Under the pieces are notes generated by a model that was not told where the DNA came from, searched no databases, and saw only the letters and a list, made by a program, of their open reading frames with translations. From NCBI GenBank assembly GCA_030696465.1, contig JAUYSE010000111.1, forward strand, positions 1 to 12,323: a stretch of 12,323 bases of DNA, read 5' to 3'. Source of the stretch: Legionellaceae bacterium (GTDB taxonomy: Bacteria > Pseudomonadota > Gammaproteobacteria > Legionellales > Legionellaceae). Every line of letters starts with the position of its first letter. Positions within the stretch are counted from its first letter, which is position 1. Below are positions 1-7,168 of this stretch, in pieces. Both the position numbers and the translations under genes were made by a program.

Positions 1-911
1 TTGATTTTTGCTTGAATGATTTCTTTGGTAAACTCCTTCAAAGGGATAGTTCCAATAATCCCGTACGCGTTACGAGTTGGTTTAAAATAAATGGGGATCG
101 CTCCCGTCATGGTCAGCGCATGTTGTAATGATTTGTGACAATTTCTATCCACAATCACTACATCCCCTTTTCCGGCACAACTCATGAACACCATTTTATT
201 CGAGGTCGAAGTACCATTGGTCACAAAAAAACTATGATCCGCTCCAAAGGTCTTGGCAGCAAAACGCTCTGCTTCGCCATTAATGCCCGAGTGCTCCATC
301 AAAGAGCCTAACTCAGGCGCAGAAATAGAAAGATCCGCCCGAAAAACATTCTCGCCATAAAAATCATAAAAAATCTTACCAATCGGCGATTTTAAAAAAG
401 CAACACCGCCCATATGCCCCGGGGTATGCCAAGCATATTTATGTTGATTGGTATACTGCAGCAGTCCTTTGAAAAAAGGAGGTAACAGCGCCTTCAGATA
501 ATCTTTAGATTCTTGTCGGATCCGACCTACCATAAAATCAAGCGTATCGGCATATTTCCAAAAAAAATTTACTTCATTCTTTAAAATAGGGGCAGCAGTA
601 TCATCTAACTCATGCGTCTGCGTGATAATAAAAATGGGGAGCAACGCATTACAATACTTAATTTTAGCAAGATGGGCATTGAGAGCAGCACTGTCATTTT
701 GAAAACTATCCCAATCTAAAATAACCCCGCAAAGATATGGCACACTAGCAACCGTCTCTAAACTATCACTGCTCGAGGCAGCAATAATCACTTCCATCCC
801 GGTTTTTTTTAATGCATCGACCAGATCTCGGCTCACTTGCCCCGCGTGATTTTCTACGTGTATTTGCGCATCAAAAATAAGGATGGGATGATTTTTTAAA
901 GCAAATAACAT
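1..911 (-). CDS. Orn/Lys/Arg decarboxylase family, PLP-dependent (N-terminal 303 residues, runs off left edge)
   Basis: Translating the minus strand from ATG 911 gives 303 residues with no stop. The N-terminal ~125 residues resemble the response-regulator-like wing domain of large bacterial basic amino-acid decarboxylases. A linker (FFKGLLQY near 146-153) leads into the PLP fold-type I domain, with WHTPGHMGG (161-169), YGENVFRADL (185-194), TNGTSTSNK (231-239, phosphate-binding loop) and DRNCHKS (255-261). These are hallmarks of the LdcI/LdcC/AdiA/SpeC family, which decarboxylates lysine, arginine or ornithine to a polyamine or its precursor, consuming a proton in the cytoplasm. The catalytic PLP lysine lies beyond the left edge, so activity cannot be checked. 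Family members are usually 710-755 residues, so about 40% is visible. The gene starts 19 nt after katA and is probably co-transcribed with it. The substrate is undetermined: the segment around DRNCHKS resembles both lysine and arginine enzymes. Confidence 0.93.
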   Translation of the reverse strand, partial: MLFALKNHPILIFDAQIHVENHAGQVSRDLVDALKKTGMEVIIAASSSDSLETVASVPYLCGVILDWDSFQNDSAALNAHLAKIKYCNALLPIFIITQTHELDDTAAPILKNEVNFFWKYADTLDFMVGRIRQESKDYLKALLPPFFKGLLQYTNQHKYAWHTPGHMGGVAFLKSPIGKIFYDFYGENVFRADLSISAPELGSLMEHSGINGEAERFAAKTFGADHSFFVTNGTSTSNKMVFMSCAGKGDVVIVDRNCHKSLQHALTMTGAIPIYFKPTRNAYGIIGTIPLKEFTKEIIQAKI

Positions 912-918
912 GGGAAAG

Positions 919-923
919 CTCCC
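919..923 (-). promoter_or_regulatory. Ribosome binding site of the decarboxylase, with a small hairpin overlapping it
   Basis: On the minus strand GGGAG sits 7 nt upstream of ATG 911. The mRNA reads GGGAGCUUUCCC directly before the start codon, so a 4-bp stem (GGGA pairing with UCCC, loop GCUU) could partly mask the Shine-Dalgarno sequence. The site supports ATG 911 as the start. A regulatory role for the short stem is speculative. Confidence 0.6.
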
Positions 924-930
924 TTTATTA

Positions 931-2388
931 CTACAAACCAAGACCTTCTGCCACACGCTGTCCGTACGCTGGATCAGCCTTAGAAAAATGTGCAATTTGA
1001 CGCAATTGTATCGCCTGAGGAACAGGCGTAAGTGCACGCACTAAATTATCAATAAGCTGATTTTTTTGTGCATCACTCATCAAACGATACAAATCACCCG
1101 CTTGTTTATAATCATCATTCCCTTGTCGATGATCATATCGATCCGCATCTCCGGATATTTTTAAAGGCGGCTCTTTAAAGCGCTTATCGTCTATTGGCCC
1201 CTCAAAACTATTCGGTTGATAATTCACCTGCCCACCAAAATTCCCATCAAATCGCATATGCCCATCACGATTATAGGTGCGCACCGGACAACGTGGTTTA
1301 TTCACCGGAAGTGCTGCATAATTCACGCCAATTCGATAACGATGCGTATCCGCATAAGACAGCAAACGCGCTTGCAACATTCTGTCTGGTGAAGCCCCTA
1401 GACCTGGCGGTAAATTTCCAGGCTCAAAGGCCGCTTGCTCGACTTCTGCAAAATAATTTTCCGGATTGCGGTTCAACTCTAGAATGCCCACATCTACCAC
1501 TGGATAATCTTTATGGGGCCAGACTTTTGTGAGATCAAAGGGATGAATAGGGTAGGTCTCTGCATCACGTTCTGGCATAATTTGTAATTGTACGCGCCAG
1601 CGTGGATACTCTTTATTTGCTATAGCGTTCAATAAATCTCGGCGGTGATAATCTAAATCTGAACCCGCAATTTTACTGGCTTCACTATCCGTTAAACACT
1701 GAATTCCCTGCTGCGTTTTTAAATGCCATTTCACCCAAAACCGCTCGCCCTGCTCGTTCCAAACACTATAAGTATGTGAGGAATATCCATTCATATGACG
1801 ATAGGTCGCAGGAATGCCTCTATCCGAAAATAAAATAGTCACCTGATGTAAAGATTCTGGCGACAAACTCCAAAAATCCCACTGCATCGTATTATCACGC
1901 AGGCCGGTTTGTGGATGTCTTTTTTGTGAGTGAATAAAATCTTGAAATTTCAGTGGATCACGAACGAAAAATACTGGCGTATTGTTACCGACTAAATCCC
2001 AATTGCCTTCTTCCGTATAGAATTTACAAGCAAATCCACGCGGATCGCGTGCCGTATCTGCGGAGCCTTGCTCACCAGCCACCGTTGAGAAGCGGATAAA
2101 AAGCTCGCATTCATTGCCTATTTTTGAGAATAATTTTGCACAGGTATAACGAGTAATATCCGCCGTTACCGTAAATTTCCCATAGGCTCCCGCACCCTTT
2201 GCATGCACAACCCGTTCAGGTACTCTCTCTCGGTTAAAATGCGCCATCCGCTCCATCAACTGATGATCTGCCATCAATATGGGGCCTCGAGGACCTGCGG
2301 TCAAACTGTTTTGATTGTCTGCCACAGGAATGCCTGCTTCCGTGGTCATATAAGGGCATTTACTCACGTCCATATGCTCCTGCGTCAT
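931..2388 (-). CDS. katA: Monofunctional haem catalase, small-subunit (clade 3 type)
   Basis: The enzyme disproportionates hydrogen peroxide to water and oxygen. The 485-residue length suits small-subunit catalases. The active-site signature FNRERVPERVVH runs from 51 to 62, with distal catalytic His62. LVGNNTP (132-138) contains the catalytic Asn135. The haem-ligand signature RLLSYADTHR (341-350) gives proximal Tyr345 and Arg341. There is no signal peptide, so it should be cytoplasmic. ATG 2388 is the longest start. However, the promoter at 2401-2429 predicts a transcript starting near 2394, leaving only about 6 nt of leader. The in-frame ATG at 2373 (Met6) has CAGGAG just upstream and would give 480 residues, so the true start is uncertain. 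The decarboxylase gene follows 19 nt downstream, suggesting a bicistronic stress operon. The gene is intact, with no missing key residue. Confidence 0.97.
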   Translation of the reverse strand: MTQEHMDVSKCPYMTTEAGIPVADNQNSLTAGPRGPILMADHQLMERMAHFNRERVPERVVHAKGAGAYGKFTVTADITRYTCAKLFSKIGNECELFIRFSTVAGEQGSADTARDPRGFACKFYTEEGNWDLVGNNTPVFFVRDPLKFQDFIHSQKRHPQTGLRDNTMQWDFWSLSPESLHQVTILFSDRGIPATYRHMNGYSSHTYSVWNEQGERFWVKWHLKTQQGIQCLTDSEASKIAGSDLDYHRRDLLNAIANKEYPRWRVQLQIMPERDAETYPIHPFDLTKVWPHKDYPVVDVGILELNRNPENYFAEVEQAAFEPGNLPPGLGASPDRMLQARLLSYADTHRYRIGVNYAALPVNKPRCPVRTYNRDGHMRFDGNFGGQVNYQPNSFEGPIDDKRFKEPPLKISGDADRYDHRQGNDDYKQAGDLYRLMSDAQKNQLIDNLVRALTPVPQAIQLRQIAHFSKADPAYGQRVAEGLGL

Positions 2389-2400
2389 GGGTATATAATC

Positions 2401-2429
2401 AATATATAAACCAATGAGGTGAGAGTCAA
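2401..2429 (-). promoter_or_regulatory. Sigma70-type promoter for katA
   Basis: On the minus strand TTGACT (2424-2429) is separated by exactly 17 nt from TATATT (2401-2406). Each hexamer matches consensus at five of six positions. The predicted transcription start is an A near 2394, 6 nt before ATG 2388 and 21 nt before ATG 2373. The promoter lies between yajQ and katA, so katA probably has its own transcription start. No oxidative-stress regulator box was recognised. Confidence 0.65.
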
Positions 2430-2458
2430 TGGATTTCGGAATTACTGAGGCACCCTAC

Positions 2459-2944
2459 CTAATCCCGAAAATTCTCAAACTGCAGCGGAACAGATATTTC
2501 CGATTTTTTTAAAAGCGCGATAGCTTCCTGTAAATCATCTCTTTTTTTACCCGTAACGCGAATCTTTTCCCCTTGAATAGAGGTCTGCACTTTGATTTTA
2601 CTGTCTTTAATCAACTTCACGATTTCTTTCGCCACAAGCTGTTCTATACCTTGCTTAAAGACCATATTCAGCGAATAAAATTTTCCACTATGTATGGGCT
2701 CTTTTTCAATATCCACACCAAAAGTCAGTAAATTGCGCTTAGAACAATGACTGCGAAAAAGATCTTCTAATTGTCTGACCTGAAAATCTGATTCTGAGCG
2801 TAAAGTAACCGTCAAATCACTCAGCGTAATACTGGCTTCTATCCCTCGAAAGTCAAAGCGCGTCCCTACTTCACGTACCGCGTTATCGACAGAGTTACGT
2901 AATTCGACGGTATTTACTTCAGAGACCATATCAAAAGATGGCAT
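2459..2944 (-). CDS. yajQ: YajQ family nucleotide-binding protein
   Basis: The protein is 161 residues, the usual YajQ length (about 160-163). It begins MPSFDMVSEVN and ends PLQFENFRD, both characteristic of the family. The fold is known to be a double ferredoxin-like domain. Homologues have been reported to bind nucleotides, including cyclic di-GMP in Xanthomonas, where YajQ acts in signalling; no effector role can be read from this sequence. A longer reading from GTG 2956 is open, but ATG 2944 is chosen because GAGGGG lies 4 nt upstream and the family N-terminus starts there. The protein has no signal peptide and should be cytosolic. katA follows 70 nt downstream on the same strand but with its own promoter, so co-transcription is possible and not required. 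Confidence 0.95.
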   Translation of the reverse strand: MPSFDMVSEVNTVELRNSVDNAVREVGTRFDFRGIEASITLSDLTVTLRSESDFQVRQLEDLFRSHCSKRNLLTFGVDIEKEPIHSGKFYSLNMVFKQGIEQLVAKEIVKLIKDSKIKVQTSIQGEKIRVTGKKRDDLQEAIALLKKSEISVPLQFENFRD

Positions 2945-2968
2945 AAAACCCCTCACAAAATAAAAAAT

Positions 2969-2998
2969 ATTATATCAGCCCTTCCCGCCCAACACCAA
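2969..2998 (-). promoter_or_regulatory. Extended -10 promoter for yajQ
   Basis: On the minus strand a perfect TATAAT (2969-2974) is preceded by TGA, giving an extended -10 (TGnTATAAT). TTGGTG lies 18 nt upstream (2993-2998) as a weak -35. The -10 is 24 nt upstream of ATG 2944. The promoter overlaps the dispersed repeat at 2976-3013. Confidence 0.55.
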
Positions 2999-3013
2999 AA
3001 CTCCACCCACAAG
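2976..3013 (-). repeat. Dispersed 38-bp repeat, copy 1 (minus orientation)
   Basis: Read on the minus strand, this segment aligns without gaps to 10543-10580 on the plus strand. By hand count 31 of 38 positions match, and 23 of 25 in the core that contains GTTGGGCGGGAA. Both copies are intergenic. This one lies over the upstream part of the yajQ promoter; the other adjoins the palindromic element upstream of the repeat-protein gene. Confidence 0.65.
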
Positions 3014-3050
3014 CGAAGCCAAACGCATCTTATGAGTAAAATTAGCACGA

Positions 3051-3134
3051 TCTATCCGAGCCGCGACCGTTAAGAAGCGGAGCAGTTTGATGTTTCAAAA
3101 CGATCCTCTTCCTAACGGTCGCGGCTCAGATAAA
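3051..3134. repeat. Long palindromic intergenic repeat (stem-loop)
   Basis: The left arm (from 3058) has GAGCCGCGACCGTTA and the right arm (to 3127) has TAACGGTCGCGGCTC. Pairing continues inward to about 3083/3102 with three mismatches, and outward as TCTATC against GATAAAAGA with gaps in pairing. The central loop is about 18 nt. It lies between the divergent genes yajQ and thiE and has no T-tract, so it is more like a REP-type or MITE-type palindrome than a terminator. It holds no open reading frame. Confidence 0.8.
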
Positions 3135-3139
3135 AGACT

Positions 3140-3167
3140 TTGGCAAACCTTATGTTATATTTATACC
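3140..3167 (+). promoter_or_regulatory. Candidate thiE promoter
   Basis: TTGGCA (3140-3145) is followed after 16 nt by TATACC (3162-3167), a fair but not strong sigma70-type pair. A second candidate is TTGACA at 3169-3174 with a poor -10 (TAGTCT, 3192-3197) at 17 nt. Either would transcribe into thiE. No thiamine-pyrophosphate riboswitch was recognised in the leader. Confidence 0.3.
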
Positions 3168-3228
3168 ATTGACAAGAAAAAAAACAAAGACTAGTCTACC
3201 TCAAGTTCGGTTAAAACGAGGCTTGACA

Positions 3229-3891
3229 ATGCACCTCACCGGTAACAAACCTTTAAACTCCGCCGCCAAGCCCTTCCCACCTTGCACAATCGGACTCTAC
3301 CCCATTGTTGACCATAGTCATTGGCTTGAGAAATTATTACCTCTAGGCGTGAAAACCATACAATTACGTATTAAAGATCCAGCACTGTGTTTAGAAACAG
3401 AAATCAAGAAAAGCATTGCACTGGCAAAACAATATAATGCCACTTTATTTATTAATGATTATTGGGAGTTAGCCTTGGCTTTAGGGGCAGAAGGCATTCA
3501 CTTAGGTCAAGAAGATCTAGAAACAGCAGATATTGATGCAATATATCGCGCGCATGCCTATTTAGGTATTAGTACTAATAATCCGCTCGAAGTCGCCCGC
3601 GCACAAGCCATACGCCCTTCCTATATCGCCTGCGGCCCTATTTTTCCAACCAACAGCAAAGTCGTTTCTTCTCCACCACAGGGGCTAACCCAATTACAAC
3701 ATTGGCAACGCACCCTACCTTACCCCTTGGTCGCCATTGGCGGAATCACCGCTCAAAATATAGACGATGTTTTAGCAACAGGGGTGAAAGGTATCGCCGT
3801 CATCTCGGCCATTACCCAAGCAGCAGACCCAGTCGCCGCCACACGAGAGTTGCTGAATAAAATAGACATCAATGGGGTTAGTGTCGATTGA
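3229..3891 (+). CDS. thiE: Thiamine phosphate synthase ThiE
   Basis: The enzyme couples hydroxymethylpyrimidine diphosphate with carboxythiazole or thiazole phosphate to make thiamine monophosphate in the cytoplasm. The 220 residues form a TIM barrel with family motifs: QLRIKD (45-50), FINDYW (74-79), HLGQEDL (91-97), GPIFPTNSK (136-144), AIGGI (169-173) and VISAITQAAD (191-200). It strongly resembles enterobacterial ThiE. The frame is open back to TTG 3169. ATG 3229 is preferred because GAGG (3218-3221) sits 7 nt upstream and the resulting length suits the family; TTG 3169 itself forms part of a TTGACA that looks like a promoter element. thiE stands alone, with no other thi gene in the window. 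Its last 14 bp overlap the 3' end of the convergent ATPase remnant. Confidence 0.95.
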   Translation: MHLTGNKPLNSAAKPFPPCTIGLYPIVDHSHWLEKLLPLGVKTIQLRIKDPALCLETEIKKSIALAKQYNATLFINDYWELALALGAEGIHLGQEDLETADIDAIYRAHAYLGISTNNPLEVARAQAIRPSYIACGPIFPTNSKVVSSPPQGLTQLQHWQRTLPYPLVAIGGITAQNIDDVLATGVKGIAVISAITQAADPVAATRELLNKIDINGVSVD

Positions 3892-4228
3892 TGTCGTTGA
3901 CCAATCGAGGAATTTCACTCACCAAATAAAAAGGGACCGACAAAATTCGACCATCAAAGTGAAGTGCTTGTTGTGACACCCTAATACCCAGATTCATATT
4001 TTTCTCACTCATCAACAAATGCAATGATTTTAAATGTCCCGTTGAGCCCGCTTTCACTTCAATAGGAACAATCTTAGAATTAACGGTCACAATATTATGA
4101 AAATGATGGCGTCCGAATTTCTCAACCACATAAGATTTTCCTACTTGACGCGCACCTCGTAAAAGAATAGGCATGTGATTTTCTTGTTGCTTCCAATGCA
4201 ACAGATCTTTTTCAATGCTTCGCTCCAT
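3878..4228 (-). pseudogene. Internally deleted AAA_14/DUF4143 ATPase remnant
   Basis: The 116-residue frame joins two ends of a protein family normally about 380-430 residues long. Residues 1-50 match the AAA_14 N-terminus, with Walker A GARQVGKS (25-32). Residues 52-110 match the C-terminal end of DUF4143, with PIEVKAGSTGHLKSL (55-69), then ILSVPFYLVSEIPRL. Everything between, including Walker B and most of DUF4143, is missing. The apparent junction is near residue 50 (about position 4080), and the frame is preserved. A functional ATPase is therefore unlikely. Full-length relatives are widespread, poorly characterised ATPases. The frame is convergent with thiE and overlaps its end by 14 bp. 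An alternative is that the short protein is still made and does something new, but nothing supports that. Confidence 0.8.
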
Positions 4229-4540
4229 GACCGAGATCTCTAAAAAGAAATATATCTTTGTGCTTTTGCATTAATATTGACAAAAAACAAGGATATATTA
4301 ACTATAATGATGCCAAAAACAATGGTTGTCCGTTGCAGCATTATCCCTCATTGATTCCATTTCAGCACTTATTGACCGTTTGCAATACTGTGCTCTCGCC
4401 TTGTGGTTGAAGGCCTGATTGCTTCGCAAATTTTTGACATTTTTAAGAGGGTTTTCCAGCAATTTTATATCAAGGGGTATAAGGGGCTTTCGTCAACACG
4501 CATAAAGTCATCCTAACACGCTCAATTTACATACCCACTG
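4229..4540. other. 312-bp intergenic gap, no gene supported
   Basis: No supported gene was found on either strand. The stretch holds an AT-rich segment (about 4230-4310), a mis-spaced plus-strand promoter-like pair (TTGACA 4277-4282, TATAAT 4303-4308, spacer 20), and a partial copy of a dispersed element at 4479-4517. One frame stays open for about 34 codons (around 4311-4412) without a convincing start; it may be decayed coding sequence but cannot be assigned. Confidence 0.5.
4479..4517 (+). repeat. Partial copy of the palindromic element found at 10433-10546
   Basis: This 39-bp segment matches 10446-10484 at 36 of 39 positions by hand alignment, including GGGCTTTCGT and AACACGCATAAAGTCATCCT. 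Only the left arm and part of the centre are present; the right arm is missing, so this copy is truncated. It ends 24 bp from the 3' end of the efflux channel gene and has the same orientation as the full copy beyond the other end of the operon. Confidence 0.75.
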
Positions 4541-6004
4541 CTATCCCTTCCTCTCCATCGACGGCTCTTTCCACCCGCCCCCTAACACTTGTATCAACTG
4601 CACACAGCTCATTTGAAGTCGAGTGCGAATGCTGACCAAAGCCAACTCCGCTTGCAACGCCTGATTTTCCGTAATTACAACACTTAGAAAAGTCACAATA
4701 CCTCCTTTATAGCGTTGATTTTCTTGATACCATGCACGTCTTGCCGCCGCCGTCGATAATGTTTGGCTGCCGTTCTCTTCCTCCAAGCGATGGATGGCAA
4801 CTAAAGCATCCTCGACCTCTTGAAAGGCCGTCAGCACGGTTTGTCGGTAACTACTCACCGTCTGAAAATAACTGGCTTTTGCATACTTTAATTGAGCTTG
4901 TAATTTAAACCCATCAAAAATAATCCCTGTCGCCTCCGACTGCACTAAAGACAATATCGTTGGTGGCCCTAACGACCAAAATAAACTGGGCGCTGAAAAA
5001 AGATTACTCAACTGTGCACTTTGAAAGCCCAGCAATGTTATCAAATTTAATTCCGGAAAAAAGGCGGCTCGAGCAACCCCAATATCCGCATTCGCCGCGC
5101 GTACACGCTCTTCTGCTGCCGCAACATCTGGCCTATGCTCTAACAAAGTAGAAGGTAAATAAGGAGGGACCTTAATCACTTTCAAGACCGTTTTTCGAGG
5201 AGGAATGCTAAAGCTTTCGGGCATTTCACCCGCAAGCACCGCCATCGCATGCTCGATTTTTGCACGTTTTAAACGATTATCCGCGCCCAATGTTTTGGCG
5301 TTTTCCAGTTGCGTAATGGCCTGATCCACGTCGGCTATAGGTGCAATGCCCCCTTTATGACGCTGTTGCGTTAAATATAAAGCCTTCTGATAAGCACGCA
5401 CGGTCATATCTAAAATTCGCTGTGATTCATCCAATCCGCGTAATTTAAAATAATCTTTTGCCATGGTGGCGTGTAAACTTAAATTCACTGCCGCCAAATC
5501 AAACTCACTCGCACGTGCAGAACTATTACCTGAAACTACTGCATTACGCACTTTTCCCCACGCGTCTATTTCGTATGTCAGCTCGCTGGTTAATAAAAAA
5601 CTATTATATAAGGTAGCAAGCCCGGGTACTGTATTTGCAGCCGTCTTTGAACTTTGCTGTCGCACGGAGTTCCCTATAGCAATAATAGTTGGGTATTCTG
5701 CAGAGCGTATTGATTGGGCAATTGCCAAGGCTTTCTGATATTGTGCCCAGGCAACCTTTAAGTTTTGATTGCTGATACTCACCTTTTTTTCTAATACATT
5801 CAACGTATCATCATGAAACAGTTTCCACCAAGAGCGCTCGGTTAATTGCACCGGCGATTTCACCTGTAGCCAAGTCCCCGTTTCTTTATAGTTTGCCGGC
5901 AAAGACATCTCTGGTACTTGATAAGGCGGCGCGAACGAACAAGCCTCTAAACTAAGCAGTAACGCAACAGCAACTAATTTTCTAAAGAACATGAGTATAT
6001 TCAT
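4541..6004 (-). CDS. RND efflux outer-membrane channel lipoprotein (NodT/TolC-type OMF)
   Basis: The 487-residue protein has a lipoprotein signal: positively charged and hydrophobic residues followed by SLEAC with lipidation Cys22. PPYQVPEMSLPANY follows, typical of NodT-family channels, then SWWKLFHD (about 58-65). Two related OEP helical repeats follow, with AEYPTI and a later RAAFFPELNLITLLG. It should trimerise into an outer-membrane beta barrel with a periplasmic helical tunnel that docks with the adaptor and permease. Its ATG overlaps the adaptor stop (ATGA), so translation is coupled. It is the last gene of the three-gene operon. No terminator hairpin with a T-tract was seen after it; a dispersed repeat lies there. 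The substrate is unknown. Confidence 0.93.
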   Translation of the reverse strand: MNILMFFRKLVAVALLLSLEACSFAPPYQVPEMSLPANYKETGTWLQVKSPVQLTERSWWKLFHDDTLNVLEKKVSISNQNLKVAWAQYQKALAIAQSIRSAEYPTIIAIGNSVRQQSSKTAANTVPGLATLYNSFLLTSELTYEIDAWGKVRNAVVSGNSSARASEFDLAAVNLSLHATMAKDYFKLRGLDESQRILDMTVRAYQKALYLTQQRHKGGIAPIADVDQAITQLENAKTLGADNRLKRAKIEHAMAVLAGEMPESFSIPPRKTVLKVIKVPPYLPSTLLEHRPDVAAAEERVRAANADIGVARAAFFPELNLITLLGFQSAQLSNLFSAPSLFWSLGPPTILSLVQSEATGIIFDGFKLQAQLKYAKASYFQTVSSYRQTVLTAFQEVEDALVAIHRLEEENGSQTLSTAAARRAWYQENQRYKGGIVTFLSVVITENQALQAELALVSIRTRLQMSCVQLIQVLGGGWKEPSMERKG

Positions 6005-7167
6005 GCGATACTCTTTTTGGCGGGATCTGCCTGCGACTGCAAACGCACTTGTTGTCCATCAAAAATAGAATCTGGTGGATTCAGAATGATAGCTTCCCCT
6101 GCTTGTATGCCAGAGTCAATTTCAACTACGGTTCCAAAATCTCGCCCAACCGTAATGGATTTCAATACGACTCTTTGATTTTTATCTAGAGTCGCCACTT
6201 GCAAGCCTTCAGCACGAAATAGCAATGTATTCACCGGTAAATGTATCGCATGCGCCACCGTGGGCATTTTAAAATGAATTTGCGTATACCCCCCGGGCAA
6301 TAAGGCATAATCTTTGTTGTGCACCATAAATTGAGCCAGCAAAGTGCGCGTGTGGGGATCAATGGCATGCGCCGTCTGTAATAAAGTGGCAGAAAAAAAC
6401 TTTCCCGGATGCTCTGGGACCGTTAGCTGCACCTGCATGTCTGGCTTTATTCTAGACGCATAGCTTTCTGGAATTTTGACATACACCCGCAAAGGATCAT
6501 GTTGCACGAGACGAAACAAGGGACGAGCATCGGGATTACTTCCTGCATTTATCAATGCACCAATATCCGTATTTCGTGCAGAGATAGTCCCTGAAAAAGG
6601 AGCAGTAATCCTTTCAAAACCTACCAGCTCACGTAATTTATCTCGATATGCCTGGCTAGAAACAACCTCAGCCTGCAAGGCTCGCGCCCTATCCACTTTT
6701 TCATCTCTTTCTTGCGTGGAAACCGAATCTGTTTTTAATAAATTTTTCCAACGCACAGCAGTTATTTGTGCCAGCTCATTCTTAGCAATCGCGACATTAA
6801 CATCCGCCTCTGCTTGGCGTAATTGTGCATCTAATTCCGGCGTTTCAATGACCGCTAATAAGTCGCCTGCTTTAACAACCGCGCCTATATCCACCAACCA
6901 TGTTTTAATATAGCCATTGGTACGTGCATAAATAGGCGCCTCATGCCAAGCCCATAAAGTTCCGGGTAAAGTAATATTTTCTTCTACTGGGGCACGTACC
7001 GCAGCTACCGTACTCACCACCTCAACTGCCTGAGCATTGGTCCGGTAATGTAAAATAATGGCGGCCCAAACCCTGTTTAAAATTAACACCAGCAATACGA
7101 TAAATATCCCAAAGAGAAATAGCTGAATGCCTCTCTGAGCACGTATCTTTTGAAGAATGACATCCAT
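6001..7167 (-). CDS. RND efflux periplasmic adaptor (membrane fusion protein)
   Basis: From ATG 7167 the protein has 388 residues. A single N-terminal transmembrane segment (about 15-39) anchors it. Next come a lipoyl half (TNGYIKTWLVDIGAVVKAGDLL, about 83-104), an alpha-hairpin (about 109-183), the second lipoyl half (ITAPFSGTISARNTDIGALI, 187-206), a beta barrel (about 217-300) and a membrane-proximal domain. This order is that of HlyD/AcrA-type adaptors linking the permease to the outer channel. The frame is also open from TTG 7215. ATG 7167 is chosen because it lies one base after the permease stop (TGATATG), the transmembrane segment starts soon after it, and the TTG start would overlap the permease gene by 47 bp. 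Its stop overlaps the channel gene start. Confidence 0.93.
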   Translation of the reverse strand: MDVILQKIRAQRGIQLFLFGIFIVLLVLILNRVWAAIILHYRTNAQAVEVVSTVAAVRAPVEENITLPGTLWAWHEAPIYARTNGYIKTWLVDIGAVVKAGDLLAVIETPELDAQLRQAEADVNVAIAKNELAQITAVRWKNLLKTDSVSTQERDEKVDRARALQAEVVSSQAYRDKLRELVGFERITAPFSGTISARNTDIGALINAGSNPDARPLFRLVQHDPLRVYVKIPESYASRIKPDMQVQLTVPEHPGKFFSATLLQTAHAIDPHTRTLLAQFMVHNKDYALLPGGYTQIHFKMPTVAHAIHLPVNTLLFRAEGLQVATLDKNQRVVLKSITVGRDFGTVVEIDSGIQAGEAIILNPPDSIFDGQQVRLQSQADPAKKSIA

Positions 7168-7168
7168 A

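Noticed and set aside
3058..3127. Rho-independent terminator for yajQ or thiE
   Set aside because: The two genes diverge from this point, so nothing obvious needs terminating here, and no run of T follows either arm.
3169..3228. TTG start giving ThiE 20 extra N-terminal residues
   Set aside because: The extra residues are Lys/Thr-rich and not typical of ThiE, there is no ribosome binding site before the TTG, and ATG 3229 has GAGG at a good distance.
4277..4308. Plus-strand TTGACA and TATAAT that could drive a small RNA
   Set aside because: The hexamers are perfect but 20 nt apart, beyond the usual 16-18 nt spacing. No terminator or conserved structure follows before the efflux gene end.
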